From Acanthaster planci (lineage: Eukaryota > Echinodermata > Asteroidea > Valvatida > Acanthasteridae): 13,724 nt of DNA. Position numbers and translations under genes: made by a program. Position 1 is the first letter of the stretch, and each line of letters begins with the position of its first letter. The DNA lies in the NCBI RefSeq assembly GCF_001949145.1, contig NW_019091389.1:1840657-1854380 (forward strand), read 5' to 3'. Positions 1 to 6,983 of this stretch are shown one piece after another. The notes beneath the pieces are model-generated. The model made no database searches, was not told the origin of the DNA, and saw only the letters and a list, made by a program, of their open reading frames with translations.

Positions 1-6
1 GTTACA
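1..6 (-). repeat. First bases of the 3' LTR of the Ty3/Gypsy element
   Basis: On the minus strand these bases read TGTAAC, identical to the first six bases of the complete LTR at 12964-13386. They directly follow a purine-rich tract, which is where a 3' LTR must begin. The rest of the LTR would lie left of the window, so the call rests on six bases plus context. Confidence 0.5.
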
Positions 7-20
7 CTACCCCTCCTACG
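7..20 (-). promoter_or_regulatory. Probable polypurine tract (plus-strand primer) of the Ty3/Gypsy element
   Basis: The minus strand reads CGTAGGAGGGGTAG immediately before TGTAAC. In LTR retrotransposons an RNase H-resistant purine run directly abuts the 3' LTR and primes second-strand DNA synthesis. Position, purine content and the adjoining LTR-like start all agree. About 300 bp separate it from the last stop codon of the element. Confidence 0.55.
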
Positions 21-320
21 AAAAAGCCTATTCTTTGGAATACGGCACATTTCTAAGATTTCACTCAATTTAGAAAAACGACTGTCTTTATTAAAAGGAG
101 AATTATATACACAATTAGAATAAACACAGAAATTGAGTCAAACAATCATCACAAAAACAACAATGTTAATGTTCACTCATTTTCAAAAGGCTTAGGCCTA
201 GCTGGGTGTCCACGAGAATGTTGGTTAGCGTTGATTTAGGCCCCAAGTTGGTTCCCAAATCAAACAAGAACACAACCGTCAGCGAGGTCTACCCACTGCA
301 TAGTCACTTGTTTATCTGGC
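21..320 (-). other. 3' untranslated region of the Ty3/Gypsy element
   Basis: This lies between the last stop codon of the minus-strand pol extension (321-323) and the polypurine tract. I see no reading frame of note, no tRNA-like sequence and no clear repeat. It is AT-rich on the left (about 40-180) and more mixed on the right. A 3' UTR of this size before the PPT is unremarkable for Ty3/Gypsy elements. Confidence 0.45.
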
Positions 321-1178
321 TCATTCGCCGTTTAGACTGTCTCTGTTCCAGGTTCGCCACCAAATATCTTCTGGCTCTCTGAGGCCGACTGATTCGGTCT
401 CCCTGTACGTGCGCAGGCCCGATGGTTCCTCCAGCGTCTCACGTGTAACCGCGGTAAATTCCTCCCTCTTTAGTACGGCCTCCGTTTGGGTTGCTGTGTC
501 CACCCTAGGGCTCCGACGGAACTCCTCCGGCGGCTCGCATTCTCTCAGGCCAGCTGCGTGAGTTCTGCTTGCGGAAAACCATCTGCCTCCGAAGTACACC
601 CTCCCCTCCGACGGTAGTTCCTCTTCTACAGTGACCACCCGTCTGACTGGGACTCCGCCCGCTGCTCCTTCAGCCTCTCCACCGGCGGCGCCACCGTGCT
701 GGGACCAGACGTGTCAGGCTAGGTAGTCGGCACGCTTGTAGACCTGCAAACACTGGCGGCAAGGGAAGCTCCGCTCCTCGTGCGCTGCCTTTTCATGCCT
801 TCGTCTGTTATAGGAAGAGGCGTATGCTTGCTGGTACACTCGGCACCGAAACGGATTCCTCTCCATCTTGATCTCGGACTGGTTCTGGAATTGTTGACCA
901 GGCTGGTTGTTTGCGTTTTCTGTCTCTGCCCCAGTGTGGGGGGAAGGGTAGACTTGTTGCAAGTACCTTCGTGGTTTCCGGACTGCTTTACCACGACGAG
1001 TGCGAAGCGTACTGGTGACTCGATGTGGTTGGTTGTGAGCCGCGCCAGCGGCGGCGCTGCCCGCGCCGACGGCGGGGCTGCCCGCGCCGGGGGCGGCGGT
1101 GGGCTGCTGTGAGACGGCCTTGCAGACAATTTCCAGGCCTCGGAGAACCCACAGTCCTCTGCACTTACTCCTTGGCAA
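321..1178 (-). pseudogene. 3' extension of Gypsy pol with two C2H2-like zinc fingers, interrupted by TGA
   Basis: One minus-strand frame stays open from about 1178 to the stop at 321 except for a single TGA at 714-716. It begins with an Ala/Gly/Pro minisatellite stretch and a basic segment (TRRGKAVRKPRRYL). Two C2H2-like units follow. The first runs from PFRC to EKAAH and has Tyr (codon 836-834, TAC) where the second Cys is expected, then 12 residues, His, four residues, His. The second begins FPCRQC; the TGA falls one codon before its expected first His, and the frame resumes directly with a His-x4-His pattern. About 130 further residues are unrecognised, rich in Glu and Arg. The integrase tail is in the neighbouring frame, so a frameshift near 1040-1170 has uncoupled this segment. 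Nucleic-acid binding is inferred from the finger pattern only. Confidence 0.65.
1033..1100 (-). repeat. 21-bp GC-rich minisatellite, integrase/zinc-finger linker (2-3 units)
   Basis: Two clear 21-bp units at 1054-1074 and 1075-1095 on the plus strand differ at only a few positions. Degenerate units lie on either side. The unit closely resembles those at 4910-5179. The integrase frame reads it as repeats of PPARAAP type and the zinc-finger frame as GAGSPAV type, so both remain open through it. The frame change between integrase tail and finger segment probably occurred in or near this repeat. Confidence 0.7.
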
Positions 1179-1408
1179 GTCTTTAGCCTATCCGCATGGA
1201 CTACTTGAGGGTTAGAGCAGGGGGTCTTTTGGATTCGGTACACCACATCAGACAGTCGGTCCACCACGACATATGGCCCAGTCCAGCTTAGATTCAACTT
1301 TGGACAGATTCCCTTCTTCCGTACCTTGCAGTGGAGCCACACGACATCTCCTCTGTTGTACAACTCCTGACTAACATTCCTGTCGTATTGCCTCTTCTGA
1401 GCCCTCAT
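1110..1408 (-). pseudogene. Integrase C-terminal domain with GPY/F module (Gypsy pol), frameshifted
   Basis: The minus-strand frame opening at 1408 starts with MRAQKRQYDRNV, the usual end of the integrase core. It continues through GDVVWLHCKVRKKG and the GPY/F motif (SWTGPYVVVDRLSDVVYRI) to VVHADRLKTC. The GPY/F module is an integrase C-terminal subdomain found in Ty3/Gypsy elements and some retroviruses and is linked to DNA binding and multimerisation. The frame differs from the integrase core. A run of eight G on the minus strand (1423-1430) lies where the switch must occur, so a one-base change in that homopolymer is the likely cause. Beyond about 1110 this frame is low-complexity and then loses resemblance to coding sequence, while the next frame takes over. 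Confidence 0.8.
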
Positions 1409-2442
1409 CTGTGACCCTGTCGCCCCCCCCGTGCTGCCTCGTGTGCAAGCTGTAGTTTGTCCTGTAGGGTCTGTGCATATTCTGATGCATTTGACTGGGC
1501 TTGGGGGGTTGAGCCAACAAGCAAATCAACCAGCATCCTGACCTCACGCCCCAACATCATAGTGTTCGGTGTCTCTTTGGTGGTTTCATGCTCCGCTGAC
1601 TGATATGCCATAGTGAGAAGGGCAAGATGTTCATCCCAGTCAGTCTGCGACTTGTTCACCCATAGACTCAACATGGCCTCCATGGTTCGGTTGAACCTCT
1701 CGACCATCCTGTCAGACCTCGGGTGGTATGGCGTCGTGCAGGTCCTCCTTATGCCAAGGACTGAACACATCTGTGCAAAGACTTCAGATTCGAACTCTCG
1801 ACCCTGGTCGGAATGAACTCCAAGAGGAACACCAAACCTAGAGACCAACTCATCAACAAGCTTGGTTGCCACTGTCTTAGCAGTATGGTCTGGAACCGGA
1901 TAGCATTCTGTCCACCTAGTGAAGTAGTCCCCAACAACAACGATGTACTTGTTGCCTCGCTGTGTGGCGGGAAGTGGCCCGACAACATTAATCGCTATCC
2001 TCTCCATTGGTGCTCCAACTTGATAGCACTCCATTCGTGCTCTCTTTGCCCTTGCAGGTGGCTTCCGCCGCTGGCACGGTTGGCATCGTGCAACCCATCT
2101 ACGGACGGACTGCCTCATAGAAGGCCAGTAGAAATCACCCCGGCATAACCTAGCGAAGGTCTTTGCGATACCTAAGTGTCCGGCCGTCTTTTGGTTGTGG
2201 AAGTGCTGCAGAATAGTTGGTTGCAGTTCTTGTGGCACTAGGACTCGGAGACGGGGCGACTCGGTCGGTCTGTCTGGCTCCCACTTGATACAAAGGGCCC
2301 CTTGCTCCATCACCAGCTGCTCGAAGCGAGCCCACCAGAACTTGATATTTCGGTTTAAGGAAGCTATAGTCTCCCATGGTGGCCGTTGACCTTGCGTCAC
2401 CCACTGCCTTACCACTTTGAGGTCCCCGTTGTTTTGTTGCAC
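1405..2442 (-). pseudogene. Integrase (HHCC zinc domain and catalytic core) of Ty3/Gypsy pol, catalytic Asp replaced
   Basis: This 345-residue frame encodes the enzyme that inserts the element's cDNA into chromosomes. It has an N-terminal zinc domain (His82, His89, Cys120, Cys123, with the typical AGHLG around the second His). The rve catalytic core follows. The first catalytic position, normally Asp before the GPLP motif, is Asn152 (codon 1989-1987, AAT). The second Asp lies in HSDQGREF, and the Glu of MVERFNRT follows after exactly 35 residues, as in DD35E enzymes. The frame starts inside the last codons of the RT/RNase H frame (overlap 2409-2442), where a one-base shift has split one polyprotein. 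It ends next to the G8 run at 1423-1430. With the Asn and the frameshifts the copy should be inactive. Family assignment is secure. Confidence 0.9.
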
Positions 2443-4304
2443 TTGGACAATATGGTCACGACTGAGTTCTGGGTAACTGTTGGACTCTGGGCCGTCGATG
2501 GAGGTTGATGAACTGGCCTCAAGGTCGGGTCTTGAGACAAATTTTCCACAACCGGGGGTTTGGCTTCCGTCGCCAGGGGGGATGCTGCTGAACTCAAGGG
2601 TTCAGCTGCCTCCGCCAGTGGCGGGGCTTCCAGTTCCGACCGGTCCGATGCCTGAATGGTACTGTACAGTGTCTGTCTCCCCCGGGGCTGGCGTAAGCAT
2701 TCTACATCCAATATGGCGCCTTGGCTGATCTCCTCCCCACCCCAGTGGTCACAATCTGGGAAGCACTTCCTGGGCATGGTGTCGGCGTTATTGTGTCGAC
2801 TACCAGGACGGTGCTCAATGGAAAAATTGTAGATGCTCAGTTTCTGCAGCCATCTTGCCAACTGCCCTTGGGGGTCTCGGACGTTGTACATCCATGTAAG
2901 GGGTCGATGATCTGTCCTGATCCGGAAATGGGCCCTATACAGGTAGTGGTGGTATTTCTTCAGAAAGAAGACTACGGCCAATAGCTCCTTGCGTGTCACA
3001 CAGTAGTTCCTCTCTTGCTTTGTTGGAGCCCTGCTACCGTATGCTACAACAATCTCTCTGCCTTCCTGCACCTGTGATAATACAGCGCCGACTGCAAGGC
3101 CACTAGCATCGGTGTCGAGGATAAACTCGTTCCCTGGGACAGGATAAGTCAAAATGGGGGGTGAGACAAGGCGATGCTTCAGTGCCTCGAGAGCTTCTTG
3201 ACACTCGACCGTCCACTTCAATGGTCTACCCTTCTCTGTAACTTGATGAAGTGGGCGTGCAATCCTGGCGAAGCCTTCAATCAAACGCCGGTAATACGAC
3301 ACCAGGCCAAGAAAGCTGCGGACATCAGTGACCGTTGTTGGCTGGGGCCTGTCCCGCACCGCCCGAACCTTCTCGGGGTCAGTGGTAACTCCTTCTGGTG
3401 ACACCAGATGGCCGAGGAACTCCACCTCCCTCTGAAAAAGCTTGCACTTCTTAGGATTGAGCTTCAGGTTAGCACCACGGAAGCGCTGCAGCACCAGACA
3501 AAGCCTTTGCAAGTGTTCGTCGAAGGACTTGCCGAACACAATGACATCGTCCAAGTACAGAACAGCTACCTGCCATTGCAACCCGGCCAGAACCCGCTCC
3601 ATTAGGCGCTCAAAGGTGGAGGGTGCGTTGCACAACCCGAAGGGCATTGTCACAAAATGGTAGAGCCCCCCTCTCCCCGTGCTGAAGGCAGTCTTCGGTC
3701 GGTCCCCTTTTGCTACCTCAACTTGCCAGTAACCAGAGGCAAGATCCAGGGTCGAGAAAAACATAGACCCTGCAAGCGAGTCCAGGTTATCTTCGATGCG
3801 GGGAAGTGGGTGAGCATCCTTTGTTGTTACCTCGTTTAACTTCATGTAATCAATGCAAACTCGAGTGGACCCATCCTTTTTCCTTACGAGAACAATTGGG
3901 GAACACCAGGGGCTTTCAGAGGGTTCAATGACCCCTTGTGAAATCATCTTAGCTAACTCCTGGTCAGCAACGTCTCGTTGGTGCAAAGGAACTCGCCTTG
4001 GTCTCTGACGAACAGGTGAGGCAGTCGAGGTGTTGATGTGGTGCTCTGTCAAACTGGCTCTGTTCCCAGTTGAAAACACGTCGCCGAACTTCCTCAGCAT
4101 GGCTGCCAGCCTATCCCGCTCGTTGGCCTTAAGCTCCCCAAAGCTGCGTTCGAAAAGTGAAGACAGATGTGCAGGCACCGGCTCCTCACTCACTATAAGG
4201 CCTTGGTGGGCAGGCTCTCCGCGTCCCAGCACTGCAATGCTGTCCACGGGTTCGAGGACAGCTGTGCCAGTCCCCTTTCTTAGCACGACTGCTTCAAAGG
4301 ACAA
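2409..4304 (-). CDS. Reverse transcriptase and RNase H of Ty3/Gypsy pol
   Basis: This 631-residue open frame copies the element's RNA into DNA and degrades the RNA strand. It is the best preserved module. RT motifs include SPIVLVRKKDGSTRVCIDY, the first catalytic Asp in FSTLDLASGYWQ (Asp187), the MPFGLCNAPSTF motif, and YLDD at 250-253. RNase H follows with Asp398 (LDTDASG), Glu440 (TRKELLAV), Asp465 (RTDHRPL) and Asp508 (NNADTMPR; family members usually have LSR here). After RNase H comes a linker with a 7-residue Ala/Pro repeat (about 557-584) leading to integrase. The true start is not a separate Met: the frame continues upstream to about 4340, where it would join protease, and the listed start is an internal TTG codon. 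It is an ORF from a pol polyprotein whose flanking modules are out of frame. Confidence 0.92.
   Translation of the reverse strand: MSFEAVVLRKGTGTAVLEPVDSIAVLGRGEPAHQGLIVSEEPVPAHLSSLFERSFGELKANERDRLAAMLRKFGDVFSTGNRASLTEHHINTSTASPVRQRPRRVPLHQRDVADQELAKMISQGVIEPSESPWCSPIVLVRKKDGSTRVCIDYMKLNEVTTKDAHPLPRIEDNLDSLAGSMFFSTLDLASGYWQVEVAKGDRPKTAFSTGRGGLYHFVTMPFGLCNAPSTFERLMERVLAGLQWQVAVLYLDDVIVFGKSFDEHLQRLCLVLQRFRGANLKLNPKKCKLFQREVEFLGHLVSPEGVTTDPEKVRAVRDRPQPTTVTDVRSFLGLVSYYRRLIEGFARIARPLHQVTEKGRPLKWTVECQEALEALKHRLVSPPILTYPVPGNEFILDTDASGLAVGAVLSQVQEGREIVVAYGSRAPTKQERNYCVTRKELLAVVFFLKKYHHYLYRAHFRIRTDHRPLTWMYNVRDPQGQLARWLQKLSIYNFSIEHRPGSRHNNADTMPRKCFPDCDHWGGEEISQGAILDVECLRQPRGRQTLYSTIQASDRSELEAPPLAEAAEPLSSAASPLATEAKPPVVENLSQDPTLRPVHQPPSTAQSPTVTQNSVVTILSKCNKTTGTSKW
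2553..2636 (-). repeat. Degenerate 21-bp minisatellite, RNase H/integrase linker (about 4 units)
   Basis: Residues 557-584 of the RT/RNase H frame fall into four 7-residue blocks (LEAPPLA, EAAEPLS, SAASPLA, TEAKPPV). The plus strand shows related 21-base units such as cagctgcctccgccagtgg followed by gggcttccagttccgaccgg. The unit is recognisably the same family as the minisatellites at 4910-5179 and 1033-1100, though more diverged. Confidence 0.6.
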
Positions 4305-4909
4305 GTTTAAGAGCCTTACTGGAACGTGGTTTCCCTGAGTCCCACGAGAGCACTCGCCACTAGGATCTCACGATCAGCTGCCGCTGTTCCTCGGTTCTGC
4401 AACACACCCCAACTTGACAGCTCTCCTCTATCGGTAACCACTGTGCAATCCAGAAGAATTTCAGATTGGAGTGGTACAGCAATGTCATCGGCTAAGCATA
4501 ATTGACATACTACAGGCTCCTTGGGATACTTCTGTAGGGGAACCGTGTACTGGCCAACAGTAAAACAATGGTCCTCCCAAATCAGCTGGCACCGATGCTC
4601 TCGCAGGAAGTCCAGGCCAAGAATGGCGTCATCGCTCACGTCAGCGACCCACACGTTGTGCTGTATCTCAGTCCCTCCAAAGTTGATTTGCACCTTCGTA
4701 CGTCCGGCAATGTGCAAGGCACTGCCGTCCGCCTAACGGAACTGGCGATCTCCAGGGTAAAGCTCCGGTCTGATGTCCGGATCAAACCTGTCCCAAAGGT
4801 GGGAAGAAATGAAACTCTCTGTTGCTCCGCTGTCGATCAAGAAACTCACCACCAACCCAAAACAGTCTTCCCCGGGCATAGAGTCCCAACTCCGAAGATA
4901 CCGGACACC

Positions 4910-5179
4910 AGGCGGAGGTGGGACTGTCAACACCGGAGGTGGGGCTGCCCGTGCCGGCGGCAGGGCCACCTGCGCCGGCGGCGGAGCTGTCAACCTCGGC
5001 TGGGGGGCTGCCCACGCCGGCGGCTGAACTGCCTGTGCCGGCAGCGAGGCTGTCTGTCTCGGCTGCGGGGCTTCCTGCACCGGCGGCGGTGGAACTGCCT
5101 GCGCTGGGGGCGAGGCTACCCATGCGGGCGGCGGAACCGCCTGCGCCGACGGCGAGGCTACCCATGCCGGCGGTGGAAC
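4910..5179 (-). repeat. 21-bp GC-rich minisatellite, gag/protease linker (about 13 units)
   Basis: About 270 bp is built of 21-base units close to gggctgcccgcgccggcggcg on the plus strand, with substitutions between units but almost no length change. Because 21 is divisible by three and the units are C/G-rich, several frames on both strands stay open through it. The protease frame reads 7- and 14-residue Pro/Ala repeats (VPPPAWVASP, PPAQA). An overlapping minus frame reads GSPAAGx repeats and a plus frame reads GLPVPAA repeats. Only the first is embedded in a recognisable protein; the others are by-products. Confidence 0.85.
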
Positions 5180-5214
5180 TTCCTGTACTTCAGTTTCACT
5201 GGGCCTCTGGATAT

Positions 5215-5790
5215 CTACGGCTGGGCTTCCTGCCCCGAGACCAGCCTTACCTTGTTTAACGGTTGCTGGTCGTCCTTTAGGTGGGGACATCGGGCCTGGA
5301 AATGCTCAGGGCTACCGCACTTCCAGCATCCTTGCTTCCAATCGTCCCCTTTCTTTGCTTGTTGTCCACGACGATGTGTTTGCAACAGTCCTTGCAACAT
5401 TGCTGCTACGTCTTCAGTACCTGAGGGGCCCAGGAATTTTTCCTCGTTGGGTTCTGCTGTCAAGGGTCTGGCCCGTCCAACCTTCTCAGCTTTGCACCAG
5501 GCTTCAGCCTCAGCCACGATCTGTACTGCCTCATCCAGTGTCGACGGTTTTCCCTGAAAAAGGGCGCGCTTCAATTCAAGATCGTCCAGGGCATTCTTGA
5601 ACATCTCGATAGCAAAGTCCTCCTGGAAGGTCGCCACACTATAAGGGAAGGCACGTCGGACCAGTCTCCTAATGGCCTGCCCAAGTTCAGCCACGTTCTT
5701 GCCTGGACGCCTTCTTCGAGATGTCAACTCGGCCCGATGTCTGATCCGCTGGCTTGCTGTTCCAAAACGACGTTCAATCAATCGACAATC
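5215..5790 (-). pseudogene. Gag C-terminal half with CCHC zinc knuckle (Ty3/Gypsy), N-terminus missing
   Basis: The open frame runs 5841-5215, but only residues from about 18-22 onward look like gag (LIERRFGTASQRI, as in Ty3/Gypsy capsids). The earlier residues come from AT-rich DNA unlike the element. The capsid C-terminal region has the usual features: an Arg-rich segment, SVATFQEDFAIEMFKNAL, and an EAVQIVAEAEAWCKAE helix. A zinc knuckle CWKCGSPEHFQARC (C-x2-C-x4-H-x4-C; Cys172, Cys175, His180, Cys185) follows. Gag packages the element's RNA into virus-like particles. The frame overlaps the protease frame by 76 bp at a candidate -1 frameshift site. The missing N-terminal half has a counterpart at 12393-12913. 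Confidence 0.88.
5219..5260 (-). promoter_or_regulatory. Candidate -1 programmed ribosomal frameshift signal between gag and pol
   Basis: On the minus strand the heptamer GTTAAAC occupies 5260-5254, and gag reads it in phase as G TTA AAC. A 7-base spacer (5253-5247) is followed by a perfect 6-bp stem, GGCTGG (5246-5241) with CCAGCC (5224-5219), enclosing a 16-base loop. The gag stop TAG is at 5217-5215, just beyond the stem. The protease frame is the -1 frame and is open across the site. GUUAAAC is a known functional slippery sequence (the arterivirus equine arteritis virus uses it). Phase, spacing, stem and overlap all fit; function is inferred. Confidence 0.65.
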
Positions 5791-6093
5791 AGATAATGCA
5801 CATCCTATGCATGTACGTGTATGTGTTTGCAGTTTCTGCATGTATTTATTGTTTGGTTTTGAGTTCTTTAATGTTGCCTCAATTTTTTCCCATCGTCAAA
5901 GAGGTGATGTTAAAAAATGAATCAGGTTAATTATTCCTTCTCCTATATCATCATATTGTGTTGGTCATGTCAATCTGTGCTGAGCACATGTATAAATATA
6001 AATGCCAAAATTTTACATTTTCATGCCCAGCAACATTTCGTGTGCAGTGAATAATCTTACATTTCTGGTTTTATGCTGATCTTGTACCTATAG
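5791..6093 (+). other. AT-rich non-coding stretch, probably intron of the YqaJ gene
   Basis: I see no coding sequence. The base composition changes sharply from the GC-richer retroelement to AT-rich DNA. The right edge ends in a splice-acceptor-like sequence (cttgtacctatag, AG at 6092-6093) immediately before the open YqaJ frame, so the segment may be intronic. No SWIM-type zinc finger, which often precedes YqaJ in animal proteins, and no terminal inverted repeat were found here. Confidence 0.35.
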
Positions 6094-6983
6094 TTCCTTC
6101 AACCAAGAACACAGTTACTAAGCAGCTGTTCAACCCAAACGAGGCCAGAGGAAGCCAGCCGACAAGTGAAGGACTCATCAACGCACTATACGCAAGTTGC
6201 AGGGATTCTTCAGTTTTTAAGTATTTAGTTGTCAGCGAGGCACCTCCTTATTCACCAGCTGAGGATTTTAACACTGAAATTGCCTTGAAAGAGGAGGTCT
6301 ACACAAGTGAAAGTGTCCCCTTAGCTTGCCTGAACTTGCCAGCACCTGCAGCTCTGTTCAGAATTAAGCCATACACTGCAGATGAGATAAGCAGCATTGA
6401 GGAAGCTACTAGAGGACAAAGCGAGTGTGAGCACTGGAGAAAAATGAGGGCAGGTCGTATCACTGCATCAAATTCGTGGTCAGTTGTAACAAGAAATCGA
6501 ACCCTCAAAGACCCCTTCACATCGCTGAGCAAGGACTCTGCTCCACTCATTAAGAGACTGGTGGGATAGGAGGGTCCCTCCCTTATCTGCCCAATTTAGA
6601 GTATGCCCGTCTGATGGAGCCCAAGGCACGCGACTTTTACCATATCCTGCTATCAGAGAGGGGACACCAAAATGTACTTGTGAAGGAGACTGGGCTACAT
6701 GTGCACAAGTTCAAGCCGTTCATTGTAGCATCTCCTGATGCCCTTGTTGATTGTTCTTGTTGCGGGGAAGGAATCCTGGAAATTAAATGCCCAAGGAGCA
6801 TTACTACAGAAACGCCATCGTTCAACAACTGTGAATTTCTTGAGGACAGAAATCCAACTTTGAAACATAAACATGCATATGCATAAACATGCATATTTCA
6901 TGCAAGTTTGGACCCAGTTGGCATGCACACAACGGCAATAGTGTGAATTCTTTGTATTTACCACCCAGAGCGGGTGTGCTTGA
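6094..6983 (+). pseudogene. YqaJ-type (lambda-exonuclease-like) nuclease, transposon-associated, frameshifted
   Basis: The family are PD-(D/E)xK nucleases. The frame is open from the acceptor-like AG at 6093 (beginning PSTKNTVTKQLFNPN) to a TAG at 6567-6569. It contains the conserved N-terminal motif CEHWRKMRAGRITAS. A one-base shift at about 6560-6570 moves it to the next frame, which reads on through SLPYLPNLEYARLMEPKARDFY, GHQNVLV, ASPDALVDCSCCGEG and LEIKCP. The Asp of SPDA and the Glu and Lys of LEIK are the expected metal-binding and catalytic residues. A 16-bp tandem duplication (6866-6897) shifts the frame again, after which FMQVWTQLACTQRQ, a TAG (6939-6941) and CEFFVFTTQSG complete the fold. 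It converges on the THAP/DDE transposase. ISL2EU transposons are reported to encode just such a nuclease as second protein, which is the preferred explanation. Confidence 0.82.
6866..6897 (+). repeat. 16-bp tandem duplication inside the YqaJ pseudogene
   Basis: Copies 6866-6881 and 6882-6897 (cataaacatgcatatg and cataaacatgcatatt) differ only at the last base. Sixteen is not divisible by three, so the duplication changes frame. The YqaJ reading continues in the shifted frame directly after the second copy, which shows that the duplication arose in formerly coding DNA. Confidence 0.8.

Larger units (their letters stand above)
4316..5290 (-). pseudogene. Pol N-terminus: Pro/Ala repeat linker and retropepsin-type aspartic protease, interrupted by TAG
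   Basis: The frame opens inside the end of gag (overlap 5215-5290) and lies in the -1 frame relative to gag. About 90 residues of a Pro/Ala-rich 7-residue repeat come first. The protease follows, with active-site motif LIDSGATESFIS (Asp153 of the 185-residue segment). A TAG at 4733-4735 interrupts the domain; the same frame then continues with GRTKVQINFGG, the hydrophobic-Gly motif ILGLDFL and the rest of the protease, ending at TAA 4316-4318. The protease matures the gag-pol polyprotein. The stop lies between the catalytic Asp and the ILG motif, so no complete protease can be made without readthrough. RT lies one frame further on, with the switch at about 4325-4340. Confidence 0.88.
1..5790 (-). 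mobile_element. Ty3/Gypsy LTR retrotransposon, 3' portion (mid-gag to 3' LTR start), degenerate
   Basis: In transcription order the block reads gag (CCHC), protease (DSG), reverse transcriptase (YLDD), RNase H, integrase (HHCC, DD35E-type core, GPY/F tail). RT-RH before integrase is the Ty3/Gypsy order; Ty1/Copia has integrase first. The 5' end is cut inside gag at about 5770-5800; upstream residues no longer look like gag and the base composition becomes AT-rich and intron-like. The frame changes at every module boundary. Gag to protease looks programmed; the other changes look like mutational or sequencing indels. Two in-frame stops (4733-4735, 714-716) and a substituted integrase catalytic residue add to the damage. 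The missing 5' part matches the piece at 12393-13386. Confidence 0.9.

Noticed and set aside
321-1178. A retroviral-type envelope gene downstream of pol
   Set aside because: No signal peptide, no hydrophobic membrane segment and no Cys-rich surface pattern; the segment has zinc-finger-like units instead.
4910-5179. CRISPR array
   Set aside because: The 21-bp units are contiguous without unique spacers, lie inside a protein-coding frame and are in eukaryotic DNA.
4782-5259. Gly/Ser/Ala and Leu/Pro/Ala repeat proteins in other frames across the minisatellite
   Set aside because: A 21-bp repeat without stops yields repeat peptides in many frames. Only the protease frame connects to known domains.
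4568-5557. A 329-codon plus-strand open frame, rich in Arg/Cys
   Set aside because: It is antisense to protease and gag, and its length comes from the 21-bp GC-rich repeat that keeps several frames open. No domain is recognisable.
5791-6093. Left terminal inverted repeat of the DNA transposon
   Set aside because: I compared it by eye with 9700-11390 in inverse orientation and found no convincing match.
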